The position numbers and the translations under genes were made by a program. A DNA stretch of 64,000 bases. Source: an uncultured Bacteroidales bacterium. Its GTDB lineage: Bacteria > Bacteroidota > Bacteroidia > Bacteroidales > F082. The DNA lies in the NCBI GenBank assembly GCA_905234765.1, contig CAJOIF010000004.1:1-64000 (forward strand). Reading direction: 5' to 3'. The notes under the pieces are model-generated. The model had not been told where the DNA came from and made no database searches. It saw only the letters and a list, made by a program, of their open reading frames with translations. Position 1 is the first letter of the stretch. The number at the start of each line of letters is the position of its first letter. Below, piece after piece: positions 26,155 to 35,276 of the stretch.

Positions 26155-27501
26155 TTATTTGATGTTATCGGGTTTGAATAGCACGGAGAGGCGGGTGATG
26201 ATCCTCCTGCCGAAGCCGGAGTCGTCTTTTTCGTCTTCGAGGTCGGCATTCGTTTCCTCGGGTATCTCTTCGACGTGTTGCATTGAGTCGACTTGTCCAG
26301 CAAGTTCGATTTGTTTCGCTTCCTGAATGGCACGGAGTTGCTCGTCATGTTCCATGCGGGTGAGTGTCTCGATGACGAGGCCGATACCCGTGGAATACAT
26401 GGGGTTGATCATGTCTTTGGGAGTGTTTGGGGCAAGATGTTCGTTGGGATGTCCGATGCGTACCTCCATGCCGGTGTTGAACTCGGCCAATTGTTGGATG
26501 TGTTTCATCATGGCACCGCCGCCCGTCAGCACGATGCCAGCGATGAGTTTGTTGTTGGAACGGGTCTTCTGGATTTCCATGTTGACCAGTTCGAAGATTT
26601 CCTCCAAACGCGACTGGATGATGCCCGCCAGGTTCTTGAACGAGATTTCCTTGGCTGCATGGCCTTTGATGCCGGGGATGGAGACCACTTCGTCGTCACG
26701 GTTCTGTTCGGCCAAGGCAGAGCCGAACTTCACCTTCACCTCTTCAGCATAGTGGCGTATGATGGAGCAGCCCGTGCAAATGTCTTCGGTGATGATGTTT
26801 CCGCCAAAGGGAATCACGGCGGTATGTTGTATCTTGTTTTCCTTGAAGATAGCGATGTCGGTGGTGCCGCCGCCGATGTCGACGAGGACCACGCCAGCGT
26901 CTTTCTCGTCCTCATCGAGCACAGCTTGTGCCGAGGCGATAGGCTCTAGAATCATGTAATCCATCTCGAGGCCAGCGTTCTCGATGCATTTCTTGATGTT
27001 TTTCGCAGCGGATATTTGGCCGATGATGACGTGGAAGTTGGCCTCGATCTTACTGCCAAGCATACCCACGGGGTTGTTGGCCAGTTCGCCGTCGACATAA
27101 GTGTCCTGACGGATGATGTCGATGATTTCCTCACCTGGCATCATGCTGATTTTCTTGGTCTCTTCGCGGAGTTTCTCCAGGTCCGCTTCAGTGATTTCGA
27201 CTTCGTGGTTGTCGCGCATCATCATGCCCCTGTGCTGGAGGCTCTTGATATGGGAGCCAGCGATGCCTACGCTGACGCGGTTGATTTCCACGCCCGACTG
27301 GTCGGAGGCTTGTTTCACGGCCTGCTTGATGGCGTCGACGGTCTCAAAGATGTTGGTGACCACACCGCGTTTCACGCCTGTCGACACGGTCTTGCCGTAG
27401 CCGAGGATTTCGATTTTCTTGTTTTCAGCCCTGCGGCCCACGATGCAGGCCACTTTGGTGGTGCCGATGTCTAACCCGACGATGATTTTTCCTTCGCTCA
27501 T
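26155..27501 (-). CDS. ftsA: Cell division protein FtsA
   Basis: A 448-residue actin-fold ATPase that tethers FtsZ to the membrane. Visible are the phosphate-1 loop GLDIGTTKVACIVG (about residues 9-22), VDIGGGTTDIAIF and GIVLTGGGAMM. The C-terminus has an amphipathic positively charged helix (about RRIITRLSVLFK) that fits the membrane-targeting sequence. It lies 4 bases after ftsQ. Confidence 0.96.
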   Translation of the reverse strand: MSEGKIIVGLDIGTTKVACIVGRRAENKKIEILGYGKTVSTGVKRGVVTNIFETVDAIKQAVKQASDQSGVEINRVSVGIAGSHIKSLQHRGMMMRDNHEVEITEADLEKLREETKKISMMPGEEIIDIIRQDTYVDGELANNPVGMLGSKIEANFHVIIGQISAAKNIKKCIENAGLEMDYMILEPIASAQAVLDEDEKDAGVVLVDIGGGTTDIAIFKENKIQHTAVIPFGGNIITEDICTGCSIIRHYAEEVKVKFGSALAEQNRDDEVVSIPGIKGHAAKEISFKNLAGIIQSRLEEIFELVNMEIQKTRSNNKLIAGIVLTGGGAMMKHIQQLAEFNTGMEVRIGHPNEHLAPNTPKDMINPMYSTGIGLVIETLTRMEHDEQLRAIQEAKQIELAGQVDSMQHVEEIPEETNADLEDEKDDSGFGRRIITRLSVLFKPDNIK

Positions 27502-27505
27502 AACT

Positions 27506-28276
27506 TTATCTTTTTGTGCAAACTACTTGATTTTTATACTTGAAGTTGATGTTTTTCATTCCTCTGAGTTCGGTGCTGCCCGCTTTCTGCTTGATGAAGA
27601 TTTCGGCGCGGCGGAGCTTGTCGTCGATTTGGCAGGTGTCGCCGAGCGTGATTTGCGCGTCAATGTCTTTCACCACGATGTCGAACAGTCCTTTGCTGTC
27701 ACGATAGATCTGTCCGATGCAGCTTTGCATGAAGGGGTTGTGGTTGATGGATTTGTGGAGATGAAGCACCTCGATAAGGGCGAGGTCTTCGGCGATGGTG
27801 TCGTTCAGCGGATAGGCCGTTGAGTCGTTCCGTAAAGCGAAACTGCCACTCGCCACGAGCACATAGGGCGTGTAGAGGCGGGTGGTGGGGACGCTGACAC
27901 CTTCTTCGGTGAGATAGACTGACTTGCCGTTGGAGCCGAAGATGCGCAGCACGGGCTCGTACTCCTTGATGCTGATGTTGAGGGTGCCGTCAAGGTCGAT
28001 GTAGGCAGCATTTTGCTCTATCCAAGGATTGCCGTTGAGACGCTTTTGGATGGTGAGCATGTTGACGGTGCCGATGTTGGAGTTGCCGCGCAAACGGTCG
28101 ATGTCGGTCAGCAGGGAAGGCTCTTTGATGAAGCCGCTGTCGCCACTCCGCTCAATGTATACCTTGACTCCTTTTACTGGGGAGGTCAGATAGTCTTCAC
28201 GAGCGAAGACGAACAAGGCGATTAACGCTGCCGCGGTGAGTACCCATGCTACTATGCTCAATATCTTCTTTACCAT
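27506..28276 (-). CDS. ftsQ: Cell division protein FtsQ/DivIB
   Basis: A 256-residue bitopic membrane protein: cytoplasmic start, one transmembrane helix (about residues 5-25), then a periplasmic POTRA-like and beta domain. Sequence conservation in this family is low, but the length, topology and position between murC and ftsA make the call firm. It overlaps the murC start region by 7 bases. Confidence 0.88.
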   Translation of the reverse strand: MVKKILSIVAWVLTAAALIALFVFAREDYLTSPVKGVKVYIERSGDSGFIKEPSLLTDIDRLRGNSNIGTVNMLTIQKRLNGNPWIEQNAAYIDLDGTLNISIKEYEPVLRIFGSNGKSVYLTEEGVSVPTTRLYTPYVLVASGSFALRNDSTAYPLNDTIAEDLALIEVLHLHKSINHNPFMQSCIGQIYRDSKGLFDIVVKDIDAQITLGDTCQIDDKLRRAEIFIKQKAGSTELRGMKNINFKYKNQVVCTKR

Positions 28277-29610
28277 GTCGTTATCAGTTTTTCCAAGGGT
28301 TCAACAAAACGGTCGATGTCGCCAGCGCCCATCGTGACCAAGAGTTCAGGCTTCTCGCTGTCAATCAGTGCGATGAGTTCCGCTTTTGTGCAGAGTTTCT
28401 TTTCGGTGAGGTGTACTTTTTCGAGTAAGGCCGCCGAGGTGATGCCTTCGATGGGCAGTTCGCGGGCAGGGTAGATGTCCATGAGAACCAACTCGTCGGT
28501 AGCCGAGAGGATTTGGGCGAATTCGTCCATGAAGTCACGGGTGCGCGAATAGAGATGTGGTTGGAACACCAACGTCATCCTCTTGTTCGGGAACGCGTCT
28601 CTGACAGCTTGCAGGCAGGCTCTGATTTCTTCTGGATGATGAGCGTAGTCATCTATATAGCAGTGTTTTCCATTGTTGACGCGGATGTCGAAACGGCGTT
28701 TCACACCTTTGAAAGTGGCTAAGGCTTTGGCGATGTCTTCCGTTGCAATGCCGACCTGACGTGCCGCAGCGAAGGCGGCGGTGGCGTTCAGCACGTTATG
28801 GCGGCCTGCCATGGGCAAACGGACTTCGGTGCACGAGCCTTTGGCTTCAATCACAAAGTCGGTGATACCATTGCTCGTCCTGACGATGTTGGCGCGATAG
28901 TCGTTGCCTCTTCCAAAGCCGAAGCGGAGGATGCCTTCGCCTTCGATTTCAAGACCCTCTTTCACGATGAGTTGCTTCTCGGTGAGTTGGGCGAATTCGT
29001 TGAAACTCTTCACCAAATGCGCTTTGTCGCCATAAATGTCAAGGTGGTCCGCATCGATGGAGTTGATGACGCTAACGGCAGGTTTGAGACGCAGGAAGGA
29101 GCGATCGAACTCATCGGCTTCCACAACCAATAGGCTGTCGGTGCCTTTGCCAAGGAGCAAGTTGCTGTTGAAGTTGTTGGCGATGCCTCCGATGAAAGCA
29201 GTGGTGTCTTTGCCGCAGGCGTTGAGGATATGGGCGGTCATGGCGGTGGTGGTGGTCTTGCCGTGGGTGCCTGCGATGGCGAGGGTAAAGTGTTGCTCCG
29301 AAATCTTGCCCAATGCCTCGGAGCGTTTCATTATCAATATGTTGCGCTGACGAAGGAATTCAAATTCCTTCAAGTCGTGTGGTACGGCAGGGGTGTACAC
29401 GACAAAGTCAATGAGGGCAGGCAATAGTTCGGGCCTATCTTCATAATGGATCGCCATGCCCTCATTCTCGAGTTGTCGGGTGAGCGGCGAAGGGGTACGG
29501 TCGTAGCCGGCCACGGCATAACCATGACTGTGGTAGTAACGGGCCAAGGCACTCATGCCGATGCCGCCAATACCTAAAAAGTAAACCGTATGTCCTTCTT
29601 CGTGACTCAT
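28270..29610 (-). CDS. murC: UDP-N-acetylmuramate-L-alanine ligase
   Basis: A 446-residue Mur ligase. It shows the N-terminal Rossmann motif FLGIGGIGMSALA (from about residue 10), the ATP-binding loop AGTHGKTTTTAM and the C-terminal YDDYAHHPEEI segment, all MurC hallmarks. It adds L-Ala to UDP-MurNAc in the cytoplasm. It starts directly after murG (no gap) and overlaps ftsQ. Confidence 0.95.
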   Translation of the reverse strand: MSHEEGHTVYFLGIGGIGMSALARYYHSHGYAVAGYDRTPSPLTRQLENEGMAIHYEDRPELLPALIDFVVYTPAVPHDLKEFEFLRQRNILIMKRSEALGKISEQHFTLAIAGTHGKTTTTAMTAHILNACGKDTTAFIGGIANNFNSNLLLGKGTDSLLVVEADEFDRSFLRLKPAVSVINSIDADHLDIYGDKAHLVKSFNEFAQLTEKQLIVKEGLEIEGEGILRFGFGRGNDYRANIVRTSNGITDFVIEAKGSCTEVRLPMAGRHNVLNATAAFAAARQVGIATEDIAKALATFKGVKRRFDIRVNNGKHCYIDDYAHHPEEIRACLQAVRDAFPNKRMTLVFQPHLYSRTRDFMDEFAQILSATDELVLMDIYPARELPIEGITSAALLEKVHLTEKKLCTKAELIALIDSEKPELLVTMGAGDIDRFVEPLEKLITTW

Positions 29611-30708
29611 TTATTCTATTGCTTTTATGATTTGTTCAACAATATCCTCGGCTGCGTTTGGACGAGCAAACGTGCCGATGTTTACTTTCATCTTCTCTTG
29701 CAATTCGTGGTCGGCAAGGAGCTTGATGAGGGTGGGGATGAGTTGTGTCTCGGTTTCGGCGTTCTTCACCATGAGGGCGGCGTTGGCATCGACGAGGCGT
29801 TGCGCGTTTTTGGTCTGATGGTCTTCGGCGGCGGTGGGCAACGGCACGAAGATGACGGGCTTCTGTACCAATGACAGCTCGCTGATGGCGATGGCACCGG
29901 CACGTGAGATGACCACGTCGGCGGCAGAATAGGCCAAGTCCATGCGTTCGATGAAAACAACGGGCTTCACTTTGCCTTCAAGCCCCATGGCCTTCACTTC
30001 CTCTCGTGCTTGCGTGATGTAGGTCTTTCCAGTCTGCCAAATGAGTTGCATCTCGTTGTCGTTGAATGCTTTAAGTTGTGCGCTGATGCCTTTGTTGATG
30101 CCCAAGGCACCTTGGCTGCCTCCAACTAACAGCACGATGGGTTTGGCGGGATCGAGGCCGAAAAACTGCGCGGCTTCCTCACGTGGTGCGTTGGCAGTGA
30201 TATTGGCTCTCAAGGGGTTGCCAGTCAGATGGATGCGGTCGGCAGGAAACCATTGCTCCATGTGGTCGTAGGCGGTGCAGATGGCTTTGGCTTTGTGGCC
30301 CACGTTGCGGTTGGTCTTGCCTGGATAGGAGTTCTGTTCTTGGATGACGGTGGGGATGCCGAGCCAGTTGGCGGCTTTCAGGGTGGGACCGCTAGCGAAA
30401 CCGCCTACGCCGATGACGACATCGGGATGGAAACGTTTCAGGATGCTACGGGCCTTGCTGAGACTGCTGATGAGTTTGAGAGGCAATGTCAGCGCTCTGA
30501 CGTCTTTTGTCAATCCGCTAATCCATAGCCCTTCGATGGGGTAGCCTGCCTTGGGCACCCGCTCCATCTCCATGCGTCCTTTGGCACCGATGAAAAGGAT
30601 GTCAGCTTCGGGGAACCGTCTTTTCAGGGCATCCGCGATGGCGATGGCGGGGAAGATGTGGCCTCCTGTGCCGCCTCCACTAATGACGAATTTAGGATTA
30701 TTCTTCAT
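29611..30708 (-). CDS. murG: Lipid II synthase MurG
   Basis: A 365-residue GT28 glycosyltransferase that adds GlcNAc to lipid I on the inner face of the membrane. The N-terminal GGGTGGHIFPAIAIAD loop, GVGGFASGP and the C-terminal donor-binding segment SRAGAIAISEL are present. It overlaps the end of ftsW by 11 bases. Confidence 0.95.
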   Translation of the reverse strand: MKNNPKFVISGGGTGGHIFPAIAIADALKRRFPEADILFIGAKGRMEMERVPKAGYPIEGLWISGLTKDVRALTLPLKLISSLSKARSILKRFHPDVVIGVGGFASGPTLKAANWLGIPTVIQEQNSYPGKTNRNVGHKAKAICTAYDHMEQWFPADRIHLTGNPLRANITANAPREEAAQFFGLDPAKPIVLLVGGSQGALGINKGISAQLKAFNDNEMQLIWQTGKTYITQAREEVKAMGLEGKVKPVVFIERMDLAYSAADVVISRAGAIAISELSLVQKPVIFVPLPTAAEDHQTKNAQRLVDANAALMVKNAETETQLIPTLIKLLADHELQEKMKVNIGTFARPNAAEDIVEQIIKAIE

Positions 30709-31981
30709 GGCTCTCTCCTCCCATATTTGATGTAAGTTGTTGGTTTTCTTCTGTTAATGTGGCTGCTTCAAGGGCTTCCTCCTCCATATTACGGGTGACA
30801 CTTAAAATCATGCCTAGGATAATGCCCGTGGCCATCATGGAAGTGCCGCCCATGCTGACAAAAGGCAAAGGCTGTCCTGTGACGGGTAACAGTCCGATGG
30901 AGACACCCATGTTGATCATGGCTTGTACGATGACAAGGAAACCTAGACCGAATGACAGGAAGGCTCCAAAGGTCAAGGGGCGTTTGAGCATGATGCGTAG
31001 CACCCTTGTGAATAGGATGACATAGAGCATGAGAACGAAGAGGGCTCCGAAGATGCCGTATTCCTCTATGATGATTGCGAAGATGAAGTCGGAATAGGGA
31101 TGGGGCAGGAAGTTGCGTTGTTCGCTCTTTCCAGGACCTTTACCGAAAACTGAGCTTGATGCCACAGCGATTTTGGCGTAGGTCTGCTGGTAGTGGTGGT
31201 CGTCGAAGGGGTCGAAGTCCTCATCTTTACTCTCGCCCATGGCCTCAATACGGTTGATCCAGGTGGCGATACGGGTCTTTTTCGGCACGAAAGGCTCGGC
31301 GTTGGCTTCATTAACGGCCAAGGCTTTTTCGGCGCGTTTGTTGCCGATGTTGGTTCGGATGGCATCAACGCCGATGTAGATGCCAAACAAAACGATGCCG
31401 ATGCCCATGATGGCCAGGATGTGAACAATCTTTACCCTTCCGATGAAGAGCAGGGTCATGCACACGAGCAGAAGGATGGCAGCGGTCGACAGGTTCTCCG
31501 GGAAGATCAAGCCGACGGTGAAGAGGATGGGACAACCCAACCAAATGATGACATCTTTGAAACTATGCAGGCGGTCGCCCAACATGACCAGTTGTCGCGC
31601 CAAATAAGTGATGAGGATGATTTTGGCCACCTCGCTCGGCTGGAACGAGAAGAAACCGATGCTGATGGAACGGGTGGCTTGGTTGAGATTACGGCCAAAG
31701 ACCAATGTATAGGCCAAAAGTGCCAGACATGGAATCAGTAGCAGCCACGAGGCCTTCGCATAATGCTGGTAGTTAATCAGGTAGAAAACGAACATCATGG
31801 CAAAGCCGATGAGCAGGGTGCCTGCGTGTTTCATCAGTAGTTTGCCCGTGTTTCCACCATAATTGTTGACTACCAAGGCACTTGACGCGCTGTAGACCAC
31901 TATCAATGAGACGATGCCCAACAATAGTGCCACAATCCAAATGACCTTGTCGCCACGCATTATTTTATTGATGACGTTCAT
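30698..31981 (-). CDS. ftsW: Lipid II polymerase FtsW (SEDS family)
   Basis: A 427-residue SEDS protein with about ten transmembrane helices that polymerises glycan strands with its partner penicillin-binding protein at the septum. Typical motifs are QPSEVAKI in an early loop and MINMGVSIGLLPVTGQPLPF near the C-terminus. The frame is open to 32149, but residues before MNVINKIMRGDK are a low-complexity shadow of murD; the ATG at 31981 is used, giving a 17-base overlap with murD. Confidence 0.94.
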   Translation of the reverse strand: MNVINKIMRGDKVIWIVALLLGIVSLIVVYSASSALVVNNYGGNTGKLLMKHAGTLLIGFAMMFVFYLINYQHYAKASWLLLIPCLALLAYTLVFGRNLNQATRSISIGFFSFQPSEVAKIILITYLARQLVMLGDRLHSFKDVIIWLGCPILFTVGLIFPENLSTAAILLLVCMTLLFIGRVKIVHILAIMGIGIVLFGIYIGVDAIRTNIGNKRAEKALAVNEANAEPFVPKKTRIATWINRIEAMGESKDEDFDPFDDHHYQQTYAKIAVASSSVFGKGPGKSEQRNFLPHPYSDFIFAIIIEEYGIFGALFVLMLYVILFTRVLRIMLKRPLTFGAFLSFGLGFLVIVQAMINMGVSIGLLPVTGQPLPFVSMGGTSMMATGIILGMILSVTRNMEEEALEAATLTEENQQLTSNMGGESHEE

Positions 31982-32528
31982 TCTCCAAGGCTTTAACGGA
32001 TTCGACGAAACGCTTGCCGCGTTTTTCAAAGGTCTCTCTGCGGTTGGTCGAACGGCTGGCTGGCGAAAAGAGGACGATGTCGTCTTCTTCGGCGAGTAGT
32101 GAAGCGATGTTGACGGCTTCCTCAAGGCTTTTGGCCTCGTAAATCTCACCTACATCGCGACGGAAGGCTTCCTTCAGTTGGGTGCTGTCATTCCCGATGC
32201 ACACCAAAGCCCTGACATTCTTGCGTACCGAGTTCTTCAGGTCGGTGTAGTCTGTGTCGGCATCGTTGCCCCCTGCAATCCAGACCACGGGCCGTATCAG
32301 ACTTTCCATCGTAAACCATGTGGCGTTGACGTTCTCTGCCTTCGAGTCGTCATAGTACATCACGCCATCGATGGTGGCCACGTATTCCTGCCGGTGCCCG
32401 ACATTTTCCCAGTCGCTGAGGCTCCGTTTGATGCTTTCTTTCCTAATGTCCAAAATCATGGTGTTGATGTTGGCGGCCATGCTATCGGTCTTTCGCCTCG
32501 TGTTCGTCAAAGTTTCAAAATATGTCAT
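31965..32528 (-). CDS. murD: Truncated MurD: C-terminal ligase domain only
   Basis: Only 187 residues remain of a ligase that is normally about 445. Residues from about 15 (TDSMAANINTMIL, LDIRKES, then YYDDSKAENVNATW, VVWIAGG and LFSPAS) align with the C-terminal glutamate-binding domain of MurD. The N-terminal UDP-binding Rossmann domain and the central ATP-binding domain (GTNGKT loop) are absent. There is no room for them, because mraY ends 12 bases upstream. The ATG and frame are intact, so this is a clean in-frame deletion, not a frameshift. Alone it cannot ligate D-Glu; a full murD elsewhere, or an assembly deletion, must be considered. Confidence 0.8.
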   Translation of the reverse strand: MTYFETLTNTRRKTDSMAANINTMILDIRKESIKRSLSDWENVGHRQEYVATIDGVMYYDDSKAENVNATWFTMESLIRPVVWIAGGNDADTDYTDLKNSVRKNVRALVCIGNDSTQLKEAFRRDVGEIYEAKSLEEAVNIASLLAEEDDIVLFSPASRSTNRRETFEKRGKRFVESVKALENERHQ

Positions 32529-32540
32529 AGTTGTACGATT

Positions 32541-33818
32541 TTATCTGATTTTGAAAGTTAAAAGAGTGAATGCTGCGAGGAGGATGGTCACAATCCAAAA
32601 GCGGATGGTGATTTTCACCTCGTGGTGCACTGTGTTGCAGCCTTCGCCGCGACCTTTGAAGGTGACTGTACTGTTGGGCCAGGCTTTCTTGAAGTCGCTG
32701 TAACTCGTGCGGAAATGGTCGTGCAGAGGGCCTTTCTTCCAGATGCGGTGCTTCTTGCCTGTCTTGACAAAGCGTTTTACGTCAAAGTCGGAGAGGATCT
32801 CGAAGAGGAACACGCCGCAGAGCAGAGGCAGCAGCAGCTCCTTGTGCATGATAATGGCCGATACCGCGATGATGCCGCCGATGGTCAGACTGCCTGTGTC
32901 ACCCATGAAGATTTGGGCAGGGTAGGAGTTGAACCATAAGAAACCGATTAAAGCACCGACGAAGGCGGCCAAAAAGACCACAAGTTCTTCGCTACCAGGA
33001 ATATACATTAGGTTAAGGTGACTGGCCGTTACGGCGTTACTGGAGATGTAGGCCAGTAAGAGCAATGTGAGTCCGATGATAGCGGAGTTGCCCGAGGCCA
33101 TGCCGTCCATGCCATCGTTGAGGTTCGATCCGTTGCTGACGGCGGCCACGACAAAAACGGTAAGCAACACAAGGAAAATCCAAGCAAGGTTGTACATCCA
33201 TTTCTGACCCGCCCAACGGAACAGATCTGCGTAGTTGAGGTTGTGGCTCTTTACGAAAGGTATGGTGGTTCGGGTTGATTTCACATCAGGGCTCTTGACC
33301 ACAATTTCCTTGTTGTCTTCGATTTTCAGCTGCACCGTTTCGTTGATTTGCACGACGGGACTGAAACGAAGGGTCAGGCCAACAATGAGACCGAGCAGGA
33401 TTTGTCCGCCCAGTTTTACCTTTGGTGAAAGACCGTCTTTCTTGTGGCGGAAGGTTTTGATATAATCATCGGAAAAGCCTAAAATGCCGAGAATCAACGT
33501 GGTGGCAACCATCAAAAGAGTGTAGACGCTGTGTAATTTGCCGAGTAAAAGGACAGGAACGAGGATGGCCGTGATGATGATGACACCACCCATGGTGGGC
33601 ACGCCGATTTTCTTTGTGTTATACGGATCTATGCTCTCGTCGCGTTGGGTCTCGATGATTTTCTTGCGTTTCAGCATTTTGATGAACCAGTTGCCGAACC
33701 ATACCGAAACGATCAATGCCAAGATGATGGCCATGGCTGCGCGGAAGGTGACGTAGTTGAACATGCCCGCACCCGGGAAGTCGCACTTGTCTAAATAGCT
33801 GAACAGATAGTATAACAT
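32541..33818 (-). CDS. mraY: Phospho-MurNAc-pentapeptide transferase
   Basis: A 425-residue integral membrane enzyme with ten helices that makes lipid I from UDP-MurNAc-pentapeptide and undecaprenyl phosphate. Active-site segments are GFSDDYIK, SNLNDGMDGMASG and FMGDTGSL. The usual PLHHH motif reads PLHDHFR, followed by a longer loop, a variant I believe is common in Bacteroidaceae and Prevotella. The C-terminus is intact to the stop. It lies 3 bases after murE. Confidence 0.95.
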   Translation of the reverse strand: MLYYLFSYLDKCDFPGAGMFNYVTFRAAMAIILALIVSVWFGNWFIKMLKRKKIIETQRDESIDPYNTKKIGVPTMGGVIIITAILVPVLLLGKLHSVYTLLMVATTLILGILGFSDDYIKTFRHKKDGLSPKVKLGGQILLGLIVGLTLRFSPVVQINETVQLKIEDNKEIVVKSPDVKSTRTTIPFVKSHNLNYADLFRWAGQKWMYNLAWIFLVLLTVFVVAAVSNGSNLNDGMDGMASGNSAIIGLTLLLLAYISSNAVTASHLNLMYIPGSEELVVFLAAFVGALIGFLWFNSYPAQIFMGDTGSLTIGGIIAVSAIIMHKELLLPLLCGVFLFEILSDFDVKRFVKTGKKHRIWKKGPLHDHFRTSYSDFKKAWPNSTVTFKGRGEGCNTVHHEVKITIRFWIVTILLAAFTLLTFKIR

Positions 33819-33821
33819 GGT

Positions 33822-35276
33822 TTATGCCTCCTTGAAAGCCTTCGACAACTCTTCCTTGTCATCGAAGTGGTTCTTTATTCCGTTGATTTCCTGATAGTTT
33901 TCGTGTCCTTTGCCCGCCAAGAGGATGATGTCACCTGGTTGGGCCAGAGCTACGGCGGTGCGAATGGCTTCGCGGCGGTTGGTGATACTCAATACCTTAT
34001 GAGCATCGGTCTCCGCCACGCCCGCTTTCATCTGTCTGATGATTTCGTCGGGGTCTTCGTTGCGCGGATTGTCGCTGGTGAGGATGACACGGTCACTCAT
34101 CCTGACGGCGACAGCGGCCATCTCGGGACGTTTGGTGGTGTCGCGGTTGCCGCCGCAACCTGCCACCGTGATAAGGGTCTCCTTGTGATGACGCACTTCG
34201 TTAATGGTCTTCAGTACGTTCTCTAAAGCGTCGGGGGTGTGGGCGTAGTCGACGATGCCGACGATGCCTTTCTCGGAATATACCATGTCGAAGCGACCGT
34301 TGGCACCATGCAGTTTGCTGATTTCAACCAGTAGCATGTCTTTGTCGAACCCCAAAGCCGTGGCTGCTCCGTAGATGGCCAACAGGTTGCTGGCATTGAA
34401 TCCGCCGACCAATTGCGTGAACACTTCGGTGCCGTTGATTTTGATCATCATGCCGTCGAAATGGCTTTCCATGACGATGCCCTTGAAATCGGCGTCGTGC
34501 TTCAGCGCGTAGCTTAATTTCTTAGCCTTGGTGTTTTGCAGCATGACGGCACCGTTCTTGTCGTCCAAGTTGGTAAGGGCGAAGGCCGTACTGGGCAGGT
34601 CGTCAAAGAATTTCTTCTTGGCGTTGCGGTAGTTGGCCATCGTCTTGTGGTAGTCCAAGTGGTCGTGGGTGAGGTTGGTGAAGATGCCGCCGGCAAAGTG
34701 CAGCCCAGCGATGCGGTCTTGCGCCACACTGTGCGAGCTGACCTCCATGAAGGCATATTCGCAACCTTTTTCGACCATTTGGTGCAACAGGGCATTCAAC
34801 TCGATGGGGTCGGGAGTGGTGTGTGTCGAAGGGATGACTTCGCGCCCGATGATGTTCTCAATGGTGGAGAGCAGTCCGCAGTGGTAACCTGCATCGGTGA
34901 AGAGCCTATATAATAAAGTGGCGATGGTGGTCTTTCCGTTGGTGCCGGTCACGCCTACCAAACGCAGTTTCTCTGAGGGATTGCCGTAGAAGTTGGAAGC
35001 ACATACGCCAAGTGCGTAGGCTGAGTTTGCCACCTCGATGTAGGTGACACCGGCCTTGAGATCTGATGGCAACGTTTCACAAACTACAGCGGCGGCTCCG
35101 TTGTCTATGGCCTTGCCGATATAATCGTGACCGTCCACTTGGGTGCCTCTGACGGCGAAAAACAAAATACCTTCCGAAGCTTTGCGCGAGTCGAAAGTGA
35201 TGCCATTGAGGTCGAGGTCGGTTTCGCCTGTGATGTGGATTGGCTGGCAGTTTTTCAGTATCTCGTTGAGTTTCAT
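33822..35276 (-). CDS. murE: UDP-MurNAc-tripeptide synthetase MurE
   Basis: A 484-residue Mur ligase with the ATP loop [15 protein letters not shown] and the substrate-selecting motif DNPR (in [10 protein letters not shown]), which indicates meso-diaminopimelate rather than lysine as the third residue of the peptide. It overlaps the start region of the upstream penicillin-binding protein gene by 4 bases. All three domains are present, in contrast to the neighbouring murD. Confidence 0.95.
   Translation of the reverse strand: MKLNEILKNCQPIHITGETDLDLNGITFDSRKASEGILFFAVRGTQVDGHDYIGKAIDNGAAAVVCETLPSDLKAGVTYIEVANSAYALGVCASNFYGNPSEKLRLVGVTGTNGKTTIATLLYRLFTDAGYHCGLLSTIENIIGREVIPSTHTTPDPIELNALLHQMVEKGCEYAFMEVSSHSVAQDRIAGLHFAGGIFTNLTHDHLDYHKTMANYRNAKKKFFDDLPSTAFALTNLDDKNGAVMLQNTKAKKLSYALKHDADFKGIVMESHFDGMMIKINGTEVFTQLVGGFNASNLLAIYGAATALGFDKDMLLVEISKLHGANGRFDMVYSEKGIVGIVDYAHTPDALENVLKTINEVRHHKETLITVAGCGGNRDTTKRPEMAAVAVRMSDRVILTSDNPRNEDPDEIIRQMKAGVAETDAHKVLSITNRREAIRTAVALAQPGDIILLAGKGHENYQEINGIKNHFDDKEELSKAFKEA

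Noticed and set aside
31982..32149. A 56-residue N-terminal extension of FtsW
   Set aside because: The extension overlaps the murD remnant in another frame, is low in complexity, and precedes the natural start MNVINKIMRGDK.
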